Made by a program: the position numbers and the translations under genes. DNA of 19,713 nucleotides, taken from NCBI GenBank assembly GCA_014239505.1, contig JAAZYT010000044.1:1-19713 (forward strand). Reading direction: 5' to 3'. Source of the stretch: Fidelibacterota bacterium. Its GTDB lineage: Bacteria; Fidelibacterota; Marinisomatia; Marinisomatales; TCS55. Of the stretch, positions 7,454-14,891 are shown piece after piece; the first letter of the stretch is position 1, and every line of letters begins with the position of its first letter. Below the pieces are notes generated by a model. That model ran no database searches. It was not told the origin of the DNA and saw only the letters and a program-made list of their open reading frames with translations.

Positions 7454-8158
7454 TTAATTTATTTCTTTTAATAAAAGTGTCATTGTCCCAACTTTCATTT
7501 TTATTTGAATTTTAACTGGTAATCTTTGTTTATCATTGCTAATCCATATTCTCATATCTCCAGAATTTTTAAATAAATTTTTTCCGTCACGAAATGGTTT
7601 AACAATTTTACATTTAAATTCACCTAATGGTGATTTTATAATTTCACTACCTGTCATTTGTAAACTATAATCTATTATTCGCTTGCCTTCAAAAGCTGAA
7701 AAATTCATAACAACATCTTTTTCAAGATTAATAGTTCTAAGATAGTAAAACATAGAGAAAGGATCTCGAGCTTTAAAATCAATTGATACTTCCTTTGTCT
7801 CTGTTTTTGCAATAGACTTATCATAATCAAATTTGACATCAACTTTTTTACTATACGAACCTTCATTTATATTTTTTTTTAGACGATGAGTGAAAAAGTC
7901 TTTTTTATCAATCCATATATCTATTTTATCTTGAATTTTGAATATTGTACTTGCTAGTCCTTTAGTATAAGCTTTCCATGAGACATGATAAACATCTATA
8001 TCATTAAATTTTTCATTACCTTTAAAAAATAACTCAGCTTCACCAACTGGTATTAATTCAAACTGAGCAGTATATATTAATAGTTCACCAACTTTAAATG
8101 GAATCTCTTGACATTTAGAAATTGTAACAAATAATATGAATGATAGAAAATATTTCAT
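7454..8158 (-). CDS. Exported DUF3108 domain protein
   Basis: The 234-residue protein has a signal peptide (MKYFLSFILFVTISKCQ); a Cys at position 16 sits near the cleavage site but no good lipobox is seen. The mature part matches the DUF3108 pattern: PFKVGELLIYTAQF near the start with VGEAELFF after it, DPFSMFYYLRT in the middle, SPLGEFKCKIVKPF, and a final strand block with WISNDKQRLPVKIQI. DUF3108 proteins are periplasmic or outer-membrane-facing beta-rich proteins of unknown biochemical role. The start overlaps the upstream gene's stop as ATGA (8155-8158), implying translational coupling with the Sua5-like gene and the acyltransferase before it. Association with a lipid A acyltransferase hints at an envelope role; that is inference. 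Confidence 0.85.
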   Translation of the reverse strand: MKYFLSFILFVTISKCQEIPFKVGELLIYTAQFELIPVGEAELFFKGNEKFNDIDVYHVSWKAYTKGLASTIFKIQDKIDIWIDKKDFFTHRLKKNINEGSYSKKVDVKFDYDKSIAKTETKEVSIDFKARDPFSMFYYLRTINLEKDVVMNFSAFEGKRIIDYSLQMTGSEIIKSPLGEFKCKIVKPFRDGKNLFKNSGDMRIWISNDKQRLPVKIQIKMKVGTMTLLLKEIN

Positions 8159-8733
8159 CTTCTAATTATAGTTAATTTTGATTTTTCTAACTTATAGATT
8201 GTGGATCCTTTTGCCTTTGGTAGATTCCCATCATCAATTAATAGGTCAAATTCTCCATCAAATTTGTGTATAATATCCTTAGGGTTATTTAATGGATTCT
8301 CATATGTTTTGTTAACAGATGTTGTTGTAATTGGGAAACCTAATTTACTAGTTAATTCAGGACCAAATGAATGAGAAGGTATACGTATTCCTAAGGTTCC
8401 ATCTTTTCCTAGAATTGAAGAGTGAACAATCCCTTTTTTCACAGGTAAAATAATTGTGGTTGGACCTCTTAGAAATTTCTTTACCATTTCCCAATCTTGA
8501 TAAGAAATATTAGTCCAATTTAAAACAGTATTTACGTCTGGTGCGATAACGCTCATTGGACCCGTTCTACCCTTAATAGCATTTAGTCGTTTTATTGCAT
8601 TTTCATTTCGAGCATCTACCCCAAAACCATATAATGTATCTGTTGGATAAACAATTACACCTCCAAATAGGATTGCATTACCAGCGGCTTGCAGAGCATT
8701 TTTTGAATTAAGTAAAACCTGATTAGTGCTCAT
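8155..8733 (-). CDS. tsaC: Sua5/YciO/YrdC family, probable threonylcarbamoyl-AMP synthase
   Basis: TsaC/Sua5 enzymes make threonylcarbamoyl-AMP from Thr, bicarbonate and ATP for the t6A37 modification of ANN-decoding tRNAs. The YrdC fold is clear: GGVIVYPTDTLYGFG near the N-terminus, IKGR with PMSVIAP, and TTTSVNKTYENP, the counterpart of the usual (S/T)SAN.SG motif but with Val-Asn-Lys-Thr. The protein is a single domain without the Sua5 C-terminal domain. I chose the ATG at 8731-8733, giving 192 residues, because it overlaps the acyltransferase stop as ATGA and gives the usual N-terminal length; an ATG at 8754 would add 7 residues. YciO-like paralogues with another role cannot be excluded. 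Confidence 0.88.
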   Translation of the reverse strand: MSTNQVLLNSKNALQAAGNAILFGGVIVYPTDTLYGFGVDARNENAIKRLNAIKGRTGPMSVIAPDVNTVLNWTNISYQDWEMVKKFLRGPTTIILPVKKGIVHSSILGKDGTLGIRIPSHSFGPELTSKLGFPITTTSVNKTYENPLNNPKDIIHKFDGEFDLLIDDGNLPKAKGSTIYKLEKSKLTIIRR

Positions 8734-9590
8734 ATTATTTTTAAAGTTTTCCATTTACGGTGAAACCAAAAATAATGATCAGGCTTTTCTCTTACTTTTT
8801 CCTCAAGCATGTGTGAATAAGCTTGAGTTATGCTTTCAATCGTAGGGTTAGAATCAATTTCTACTTTTAAAAAAGTGATTACAATTGTTCCATCTTTTTC
8901 TCTTTGCGCAACAGAGAAAATAAGTGAGCAACCTGTTTTTATATGAAAAATAGCAGTACCTTTTGGAGTTGAAGTAGGGTGACCAAAAAAATCTACAAAA
9001 ACGCCTTTACTCTTTGCATCTTGATCACTGGCAATAATTAAAATTTTATTCTTATTTAATAATTCATACATATGTTCAATTGATGATTTACGATAAATAT
9101 GATTCATTCCATAGGATTCACGTAAATCTTTAAAAAATAGATCAGCGCCTGCATTGCCTTGTCTTTGAATAATTCCCCATGCAGGATAGTTTTTTGCACC
9201 TAACCAGGCTCCCCATTGTTCCCATAAACCATAATGAGCAGTAACGAGTATTGTTCCCTTGCCTAATTCAATAGCCTCATCTAAGATTTGTTGACCTTCT
9301 ACTCTGAAATTTATAGATTTTGTAGATACAGGCATTGCCAAAAATTCTAAAAAATTTGAAGCAGTCAAGCTATAGGTTTTTTTCAAAATGCCATTAACCC
9401 AATTATTAGACTTATCAGGAAATGCCTTTTTAATATTATTAAAGGCTTCTTGTTTACGAATAGTTAGCCGATTGTAAGCAAAAGCACCTAATTTATTTGA
9501 AAGCCTTACTCTTGATAAAGGTGGCAATCGGCGTATCTGCCTAGCCATTACATTTAGCAATTGATATGTAAATTTATCTTTAAGTGTCAT
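8730..9590 (-). CDS. Lipid A biosynthesis lauroyl/myristoyl-type acyltransferase (LpxL/HtrB family)
   Basis: Members of this family add secondary acyl chains to lipid A (or related glycolipids) at the cytoplasmic face of the inner membrane. The protein has 286 residues. The catalytic H(X)4E motif is present as HYGLWE, with His119 and Glu124. Further family signatures are SDQDAKSKGVFVDFFG, STPKGTAIF (a P-x-G-x-A block) and the C-terminal YFWFHRKWK. The N-terminus lacks a long transmembrane helix but is basic and amphipathic. It is the first gene of a minus-strand unit with tsaC and the DUF3108 gene, and is divergent from nfeD. It complements the lpx genes upstream, although acceptor and chain-length specificity cannot be read from sequence. 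LpxL versus LpxM is undecided. Confidence 0.88.
   Translation of the reverse strand: MTLKDKFTYQLLNVMARQIRRLPPLSRVRLSNKLGAFAYNRLTIRKQEAFNNIKKAFPDKSNNWVNGILKKTYSLTASNFLEFLAMPVSTKSINFRVEGQQILDEAIELGKGTILVTAHYGLWEQWGAWLGAKNYPAWGIIQRQGNAGADLFFKDLRESYGMNHIYRKSSIEHMYELLNKNKILIIASDQDAKSKGVFVDFFGHPTSTPKGTAIFHIKTGCSLIFSVAQREKDGTIVITFLKVEIDSNPTIESITQAYSHMLEEKVREKPDHYFWFHRKWKTLKII
8896..8920 (+). repeat. 25-nt quasi-palindrome in the acyltransferase gene
   Basis: TTTTCTCT (8896-8903) pairs with AGAGAAAA (8913-8920); the centre TTGCGCAA (8904-8911) is itself a palindrome, and the only asymmetry is one extra C at 8912. The arms are therefore 12 bp with a single-base indel. Confidence 0.55.
9424..9446 (+). 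repeat. 23-nt AT-rich quasi-palindrome in the acyltransferase gene
   Basis: GCCTTT and AAAGGC form the ends and AATA/TATT the inside, around a single T; the left arm carries two extra Ts at 9430-9431. This gives 10-bp arms differing by a 2-nt indel. The AT-rich core makes chance a real possibility. Confidence 0.35.
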
Positions 9591-9689
9591 AAATGGTTAA
9601 CATACTTTAAAACAATAATAAAAGAAATTACTTCTACTTTTATGATAGCTTCATTGATTTTATGGAGCATAACAAGTAAACTTCATAGG
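9591..9689. promoter_or_regulatory. 99-bp divergent intergenic region between the acyltransferase and nfeD
   Basis: This is the only divergent gene junction in the window, so promoters for both flanking operons should lie here. On the plus strand TTGATT (9654-9659), a 17-bp spacer and TAAACT (9677-9682) resemble a weak sigma-70 promoter; its start point would fall almost on the nfeD ATG at 9690, implying a leaderless or nearly leaderless mRNA. No convincing minus-strand promoter is visible by eye. The assignment is weak. Confidence 0.3.
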
Positions 9690-11039
9690 ATGAAAAAGCA
9701 TATTTTATCATTACTTATTTTTATTTTATCATTAGCCCAGTCACAGGTTATATATAAAGTACCAATTCACGACACAATAGACTTAGGATTACCTCCATTT
9801 ATTGAGCGAAGTATAGAAATGGCCGAAGAAGGCAAAGCTGATGCAATAATATTTGATATTGATACTTTTGGTGGACGTCTAGACGCAGCTACTCAGATAA
9901 AAGATGCTATTCTTAGTACAAAAATTCCTACAATTGCTTTTATTAATAGGCGCGCTATATCTGCGGGTGCACTTATTTCTCTTTCATGTGAAAAAATAGT
10001 TATGACTAGTGGTGGAACTATTGGAGCCGCTACTGCGGTGGATATGTCAGGGAAAAAAGGAAGTGAAAAAGTAATTAGTTATATGCGAGAAGAAATGGCC
10101 GCAACTGCTGAAAGCCGTGATAGGAATATTGAGATAGCTAAAGGGATGGTTGATGAAGACCTCTCCTTTACACATTTAATAATAGATGGTGATTCAGTTA
10201 AAGTTTTAGACCTTGAAGGAAGAAAAGAAGGAAAACTTATTACTCTAACAACGGAACTAGCAATTAAGTATAATATTGCAGATGATGAACAAGAAACTTT
10301 TGAAGAATTATTATCTTCACTTGGTTTTGAAAACGCGGATATAAAAACTACATCAGAAAACTGGTCAGAATCATTTGTAAGATTTTTAACAAATCCTGTT
10401 GTTGCTTCGCTACTAACAACTTTTGGTTTTTTAGGTATTCTCTTTGAATTACAAAGCCCAGGTTGGGGAATCCCCGGTATAGTTGGCTTGGTTTGTTTAG
10501 TGCTCTCTTTAAGCGCTTCTTTTATTGCACGTTTAGCAACAATGAATGATATTTTAATTATATTAGCAGGCGTGACTCTTTTAATTATTGAAATGACAAT
10601 AATCCCAGGTTTTGGTTTTGCAGGAATAGGTGGAATTCTTTTAGTGCTATGGGGTTTATATGAATTATTATTACCAGAGACTCCAGTTGGACCGGATATT
10701 GAGTCAATGGCTATGTGGGGTTTTATTATTGGTATAGTTGGAAGTATTTTTGGTTTATTTCTTTTATTTAAGCTGATGATTAAAACTTCTTTCTGGCAAA
10801 AGTTAACATCACCGGTTATTGAGAGAGTTGATACTGGATATAGTACTTCAGTTGGCTCGGAAGCCTTGGAAGGACAAGAAGGGATTGCTCAATCAGATCT
10901 TAGGCCTTCTGGTTGGATAAAAGTTAAAGATCAACGCTTGTTTGTTGTTACCGAAGGCGATTTCATTGAAAAAAATTGTAAAGTAAAAATTCACTCGGTC
11001 GATGGCAACCGAGTTGTTGTACGTAAACTTAACTTATAG
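9690..11039 (+). CDS. NfeD-family membrane-bound serine protease (long form)
   Basis: I place the start at the ATG at 9690 because it gives a proper signal peptide (MKKHILSLLIFILSLAQSQ); open frame exists further upstream but reads into the intergenic region. AGG immediately before the ATG is too close to be a normal ribosome site. The 449-residue protein has a ClpP-like serine protease domain (about 20-230) with DTFGGRLDAA and nucleophile Ser91 in RAISAGAL, and a probable catalytic Lys near 127 in KGSEKV. Four or so transmembrane helices follow (about 240-370), then a C-terminal NfeD OB-fold (EGQEGIAQSDLRPSGW to VDGNRVVVRKL). Long NfeD proteins pair with flotillin/stomatin-type proteins and act in membrane quality control. 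Here floA follows by 9 bp, with its ribosome site overlapping this stop, as in yqeZ-yqfA of Bacillus. Confidence 0.92.
   Translation: MKKHILSLLIFILSLAQSQVIYKVPIHDTIDLGLPPFIERSIEMAEEGKADAIIFDIDTFGGRLDAATQIKDAILSTKIPTIAFINRRAISAGALISLSCEKIVMTSGGTIGAATAVDMSGKKGSEKVISYMREEMAATAESRDRNIEIAKGMVDEDLSFTHLIIDGDSVKVLDLEGRKEGKLITLTTELAIKYNIADDEQETFEELLSSLGFENADIKTTSENWSESFVRFLTNPVVASLLTTFGFLGILFELQSPGWGIPGIVGLVCLVLSLSASFIARLATMNDILIILAGVTLLIIEMTIIPGFGFAGIGGILLVLWGLYELLLPETPVGPDIESMAMWGFIIGIVGSIFGLFLLFKLMIKTSFWQKLTSPVIERVDTGYSTSVGSEALEGQEGIAQSDLRPSGWIKVKDQRLFVVTEGDFIEKNCKVKIHSVDGNRVVVRKLNL
10993..11014 (+). repeat. Short hairpin near the 3' end of the nfeD gene
   Basis: ACTCGGT (10993-10999) and ACCGAGT (11008-11014) are perfect 7-bp arms around an 8-nt loop. 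It lies about 25 bp before the floA ribosome site. Chance is quite possible at this arm length. Confidence 0.3.
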
Positions 11040-11048
11040 GAGTAAATT

Positions 11049-12059
11049 ATGGATACTGCAGGTATTATTATGTTAGCACTCATACTAACTTTTGGTTTTC
11101 TATTATTTTATTTTGTGCCTATTGGCATGTGGATTCAAGGTGTGGTTAGTCTTGGAGTAGGAAGAATTACAATTATTGATCTTATACGTATGAGATTGAG
11201 AAAAATTTCACCAAGGCTAATTGTAGATGCTGTAATAAATACACATAAAGCAGGCTTAACAAGTGTAAAGACTGATATGTTAGAAACGCACTACTTAGCA
11301 GGGGGAAATGTTTCTAATGTTGTTGTGGCTTTGATTGCATCTGACAAAGCGAAGATCCCTTTAACTTTTGAAACAGCTACAGCTATTGATTTAGCTGGAA
11401 GAGATATTAAAACGGCTGTTGAAACTAGTGTATATCCGAAAGTAATAGATGCTCCTCGAGATGGCTTTTTATCAGCTGTTGCAAAAGATGGTATCGAATT
11501 AAAAGCTCGAGCACGTGTAACGGTGAGAACAAATATACCTGGCCTAGTAGGTGGAGCAACCGATGATACAATTATTGCACGTGTTGGAGAAGGTATTGTT
11601 AGTGCAATTGGTTCTTCTGGCAGTTATGGTGGGGTACTTGAAAATCCAGATAATATTTCAAAAGCTGTTCTCGAAAAAGGGCTAGATGCTGGGACTGCAT
11701 TTGAAATATTATCAATTGATATTGCCGATTTAGATGTAGGTAAAAATGTTGGGGCGCAACTCCAAACTGATCAGGCAGAAGCAGATCTTAGAGTTTCTCA
11801 GGCAAAAGCAGAAACTAGACGAGCTATGGCAGTTGCCGAAGAACAAGAAATGAGAGCAAAAACACAAGAAATGCAAGCTAAGGTTGTTGAATCTGAATCT
11901 CAAGTTCCTTTAGCTATGGCCCAAGCTTTTCGTGAAGGGAAACTAGGTGTTTTTGATTATGTAAATATGAAAAATATTCAAGCTGATACTGATATGAGAG
12001 AATCTATCTCAGGTAGTTCAGATTCTGGAACTACAATGGCACCTGAAAAGAACGATTAA
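11049..12059 (+). CDS. floA: Flotillin-like protein FloA (YqfA/UPF0365)
   Basis: FloA scaffolds functional membrane microdomains and affects membrane fluidity. The 336-residue length is close to B. subtilis FloA. An N-terminal hydrophobic segment (about 5-35) anchors it, then comes the family block IRMRLRKISPRLIVDA, LETHYLAGGNVSNVV, FETATAIDLAGRD, the PHB/SPFH core with KARARVTVRTNI, and an Ala/Glu-rich coiled coil (about 245-300: QAEADLRVSQAKAETRRAMAV). An AGGAG at 11038-11042 precedes the ATG. It is flanked by nfeD upstream and, with no intervening base, a small membrane protein gene downstream (TAA then ATG), so three genes are probably translated from one mRNA. Confidence 0.95.
   Translation: MDTAGIIMLALILTFGFLLFYFVPIGMWIQGVVSLGVGRITIIDLIRMRLRKISPRLIVDAVINTHKAGLTSVKTDMLETHYLAGGNVSNVVVALIASDKAKIPLTFETATAIDLAGRDIKTAVETSVYPKVIDAPRDGFLSAVAKDGIELKARARVTVRTNIPGLVGGATDDTIIARVGEGIVSAIGSSGSYGGVLENPDNISKAVLEKGLDAGTAFEILSIDIADLDVGKNVGAQLQTDQAEADLRVSQAKAETRRAMAVAEEQEMRAKTQEMQAKVVESESQVPLAMAQAFREGKLGVFDYVNMKNIQADTDMRESISGSSDSGTTMAPEKND
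12013..12034 (+). repeat. 22-nt quasi-palindrome near the 3' end of floA
   Basis: GTAGTTCAG (12013-12021) and CTGGAACTAC (12025-12034) pair around ATT; the right arm has one extra G. The arms are 9 bp with a single-base indel. Confidence 0.45.
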
Positions 12060-12491
12060 ATGGATGGTTTAAGTTATTGGATTTTTTTGGCGGTATTCTA
12101 CCTGCTCTCAGCGTTAATGAAAAAACGCCGAGAGCAGGTAAGTGATAGTTCAACAGAAAAAAAACCAAATATTTTTCAAAATAAGTTCTTTCAAGATTTG
12201 TTTCAAGATATGAAAGAAGTTGAAGTTGACTATGAAGAGCCCCCTTTAGAAGAATTTGAAAATTCTTTTGAAGAGAAAGAAAAACCTTTAGAAAAAGAAA
12301 ATATTGTTTTTGAAGATATTTCAACGCTTTCTAATGAAGAAGAGCATAAAAAAAATAAGCCTAAAAATCAACATGACATTAAAAAACAAATTCAAGTTAA
12401 TTTTTTCAAAAGCTCAAATGATTTAAAGCGTGGTATTATAATGAAGGAAATTCTAGATAAACCACGTGCACTAAGAAAAAATATATTCTAA
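12060..12491 (+). CDS. Small membrane-anchored acidic protein of unknown function
   Basis: This is a 143-residue protein I cannot name. Residues 4-20 (LSYWIFLAVFYLLSALM) form a single N-terminal transmembrane segment followed by KKRRE, so the C-terminal part should be cytoplasmic. Residues about 27-110 are low-complexity and highly charged, mainly Glu and Lys with many Phe, and probably disordered. The C-terminus has a compact pattern, LKRGIIMKEILDKPRALR; similar E-I-L-x-x-P-x-A-L-R endings recur, as I recall, in other hypothetical proteins, but I cannot check this. The ATG directly abuts the floA stop, arguing for coupled translation and a role linked to FloA/NfeD. A strong hairpin lies at codons 14-27, and Met20 is encoded in its loop. 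Confidence 0.75.
   Translation: MDGLSYWIFLAVFYLLSALMKKRREQVSDSSTEKKPNIFQNKFFQDLFQDMKEVEVDYEEPPLEEFENSFEEKEKPLEKENIVFEDISTLSNEEEHKKNKPKNQHDIKKQIQVNFFKSSNDLKRGIIMKEILDKPRALRKNIF
12099..12140 (+). repeat. GC-rich 17-bp inverted repeat with an in-frame ATG in the loop
   Basis: TACCTGCTCTCAGCGTT (12099-12115) pairs with 12124-12140 (AACGCCGAGAGCAGGTA) with a single A/C mismatch; the loop is AATGAAAA. The arms are far richer in G+C than the surrounding gene, and codons such as CTG, CTC, AGC and GCG are unlike the neighbours. The loop ATG (12117-12119) is in frame and is Met20 of the small membrane protein. No T-run follows, so it is not a simple terminator. Confidence 0.9.
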
Positions 12492-12502
12492 TAAAATTTT
12501 AT
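12491..12502. repeat. 12-bp AT palindrome at a convergent gene junction
   Basis: ATAAAATTTTAT spans the 12-bp gap between the stops of the small membrane protein gene (plus strand) and coaE (minus strand). It could pair on both transcripts but has no G+C stem, so it is a poor intrinsic terminator candidate. Confidence 0.3.
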
Positions 12503-12503
12503 A

Positions 12504-13097
12504 TTAGATTAATTTTTCAATCAAACTTTTTACATTATTTTTAAGATCTTCTTCAGATCCATCATTATGAATTACGAAGTCAGCTAAGTTTACTTTTTCT
12601 TCTTCTGACCATTGTAGATTTATACGTTTTAAAATTTCATCTCGAGATAAAGTTTTTCTGCCTAATGCTCTTTCTATTCTATTCTTTAATAGTGCGGTTA
12701 CAACGATTATATAGTCCATGTGAACATCATAGCCAGATTCGAAGATAAGTGCCCCATCCACAATAAAAATATCAAACTTACCATTTTTGAGAACACGATT
12801 AAATTGATTGTCAATTGAGTCATATATATAAGGGTGTATTACAGAGTTTAATGTTTGTTGATGATCTTCATCTTGAAAAGCAATTTTTGCTAATTTAGCT
12901 TTATTTATTTGACCTGATACATCAATAATATCAGTTCCAAACTCTGCGATAAGCTCATGTTGAACTGTCTCATTAGAGGACATTAATTTTTTTGCCTCTT
13001 CATCTGCATTTATCACAAAAGAACCAAATGCTTCAAAAAAATTACTAGCAGTACTTTTACCACTTCCAATCCCTCCTGTAAGTCCGACTCTTAACAT
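12504..13097 (-). CDS. coaE: Dephospho-CoA kinase
   Basis: CoaE phosphorylates the 3'-hydroxyl of dephospho-CoA with ATP, the last step of CoA synthesis. The 197-residue length is typical. Evidence is the P-loop GGIGSGKST at 8-16 right after MLRVGLT, NADEEAKKL around 30-38, HPYIYDSI, FIVDGALIFESGY, and the C-terminal RINLQWSEEEKVNLADFVIHNDG, which matches the family's (Q)...K...AD.vI.N.G ending. It starts 1 bp after adk on the same strand and is the last gene of the long minus-strand run; coaE and the small membrane protein gene converge over 12 bp. Confidence 0.95.
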   Translation of the reverse strand: MLRVGLTGGIGSGKSTASNFFEAFGSFVINADEEAKKLMSSNETVQHELIAEFGTDIIDVSGQINKAKLAKIAFQDEDHQQTLNSVIHPYIYDSIDNQFNRVLKNGKFDIFIVDGALIFESGYDVHMDYIIVVTALLKNRIERALGRKTLSRDEILKRINLQWSEEEKVNLADFVIHNDGSEEDLKNNVKSLIEKLI

Positions 13098-13098
13098 A

Positions 13099-13659
13099 CT
13101 AGCTTATAGTTTCTAAAATACGTTTTGTAATATCAGTAATATTACCTAGTCCATCTACTTTTTTCAGTATTTTTTCCTGAGTATAGTATTCAAGTAAAGG
13201 CGCAGTTTGTGTCCAATATACTTTTTGTCGATGTCGTATAATTTCAGGAGACTCATCACTCCTACCTGAATCTTTCCCACGTTTAATTAATCTTTTAATA
13301 AGTTCTTCTTCATTAGCAGTTAAGCTTATTACGCCATTTAATCGATGCTTCAATTGGAGAGTTATTTTTTGAAAACCTTCTGCTTGGCTTATAGTTCTTG
13401 GAAACCCATCTAATAAATAACCTTGCTGAGTATCGTTCTCTTTGAGTCGATTTTCAATTATTCCCAGTATTAATCTATCTGGAACTAGATTCCCATTATC
13501 AATATAGGTTTTAGCTTCATTGCCAACTAAAGATTTATCAAAAATTTCTTTTCTAAGAATTTCTCCAGTTGATAAATGTATTATTTTATAATGTTCGCAA
13601 ATTTGTTTTGCTTGCGTTCCCTTACCAACACCTGGCGGGCCCAAAAAGATAAGACGCAT
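13099..13659 (-). CDS. adk: Adenylate kinase, short-LID form
   Basis: Adk interconverts AMP + ATP and 2 ADP. Seen are the P-loop GPPGVGKGT at 7-15, LSTGEILRKE (AMP binding), LDGFPRT at 83-89 and a short lid region, RGKDSGRSDESPEIIRHR, without the zinc-binding cysteine insertion. At 186 residues it is the short variant, in contrast to the roughly 214-residue long form of E. coli. The lid Asp pair is SDE rather than the common DD. A good Shine-Dalgarno sequence (AGAGGA) precedes the ATG. It lies between nupC (20 bp) and coaE (1 bp). CMP/UMP-kinase-type paralogues are less likely given the motifs. Confidence 0.95.
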   Translation of the reverse strand: MRLIFLGPPGVGKGTQAKQICEHYKIIHLSTGEILRKEIFDKSLVGNEAKTYIDNGNLVPDRLILGIIENRLKENDTQQGYLLDGFPRTISQAEGFQKITLQLKHRLNGVISLTANEEELIKRLIKRGKDSGRSDESPEIIRHRQKVYWTQTAPLLEYYTQEKILKKVDGLGNITDITKRILETIS

Positions 13660-13679
13660 TATTTGTAAGTCCTCTTAAT

Positions 13680-14891
13680 TTAGATTATTAAACCAGCAAT
13701 GGTTGCTGTTAGCCAAGATGCTATAGCTCCACCAATCATTGCCTTTGTTACCAATTTAGATAAATCTTTTTTTCTTTCGGGGGCCATACCTCCAATACCT
13801 CCTAACTGAATTCCGATTGAACCAAAGTTAGCAAAACCACAAAGAGCATAGCTAGCAATAAGTGCACTTCTATCAGAAATCTGACCAGTTGCGATAATGT
13901 TTTTTAAATCACCAAAAGCAATTAATTCTGTAAAAGCAATTTTTTTACCCATAAGTGTACCTACGATTGCAGAGTCTTCCCATGGGATGCCCATTGTCCA
14001 GGCTAAAGGCTGAAATAATAAGCCTAATATTTGATCAATAGATGTGTTTGCAAAGCTTAATAAATAGTTAAACATTGCTATAATTGAAATAAAGGCAATA
14101 AGCATACCAGCAACATTAGCTGCTAATTTTAGACCATCAGTAGCTCCGCTCGCAAGGGCTTCCATAGCATTAGAATTAGCTTTTTCAATATTTATATTAA
14201 GATCACCTTGTGTTTTCGAACTCTCTAATTCTGGGTAAATAATTTTTGCTACAACCAAAGAAGCTGGAGCAGACATTACAGAAGCTGCTAGAAGATGTCC
14301 TGCTATACCTGGTATATCTGTTAACCACTGAACGTATATTGCTAAAATCCCTCCTGCTACAGTTGCAAACCCGCCTACCATGACAGCCATCAATTCAGAT
14401 TTAGTCATAGTGCTAATAAAAGGTCTAACCATAAGAGGAGCTTCTGTTTGTCCAACAAAAATGTTAGCCGATATACTTAGTGTCTCGGAGCCACTTGTTC
14501 CCATTGTTTTTTGCATAGCTTTAGCTATCCACTTTATGATAAACTGAATTATTCCAAAATGGTACAATACAGCCATTAAGCTAGAGAAAAAGATTATTGT
14601 TGGTAAAGCACGAAATGCAAAGTTTACTAATGCAACATGAAACCCAACATCTGAAATAAAAGACCTAAATAGGAAGTCGCCACCTGCATCAGAAAAACTT
14701 ATCAATTTAGAAATGACTTTGTCAAAAAAGCCAAAGAGAGGTTTCCCAATAGGGGTTTTTAAAATAAATAAAGCGAAGATTATTTGTAACCCCATTCCCC
14801 AAAAGACAATACGATAATTAATATTATTGCGATTATTAGACATTATAAATGCAATGCCTAAAAGAACTATAATTCCTAAAATACCAATCAT
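13680..14891 (-). CDS. nupC: Concentrative nucleoside transporter (NupC/CNT family)
   Basis: CNT proteins import nucleosides with Na+ or H+ across the inner membrane. The protein has 403 residues with about 8-10 hydrophobic helices. The signature block GTSGSETLSISANIFVGQTE at 131-150 followed by APLMVRP contains the nucleoside-binding Gln148-Thr149-Glu150. The second binding block, KKIAFTELIAFGDL, and the conserved CGFANFGSIGIQLGG then GGMAPERK are also present. The ATG directly follows the tdk stop (TAA-ATG). Being linked to tdk and udk, it probably feeds pyrimidine nucleosides to those kinases, but base specificity cannot be read with certainty. Confidence 0.94.
   Translation of the reverse strand: MIGILGIIVLLGIAFIMSNNRNNINYRIVFWGMGLQIIFALFILKTPIGKPLFGFFDKVISKLISFSDAGGDFLFRSFISDVGFHVALVNFAFRALPTIIFFSSLMAVLYHFGIIQFIIKWIAKAMQKTMGTSGSETLSISANIFVGQTEAPLMVRPFISTMTKSELMAVMVGGFATVAGGILAIYVQWLTDIPGIAGHLLAASVMSAPASLVVAKIIYPELESSKTQGDLNINIEKANSNAMEALASGATDGLKLAANVAGMLIAFISIIAMFNYLLSFANTSIDQILGLLFQPLAWTMGIPWEDSAIVGTLMGKKIAFTELIAFGDLKNIIATGQISDRSALIASYALCGFANFGSIGIQLGGIGGMAPERKKDLSKLVTKAMIGGAIASWLTATIAGLII

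Noticed and set aside
9561..9689. Upstream extension of the nfeD frame
   Set aside because: It overlaps the divergent acyltransferase start, and the signal peptide begins cleanly at the ATG at 9690.
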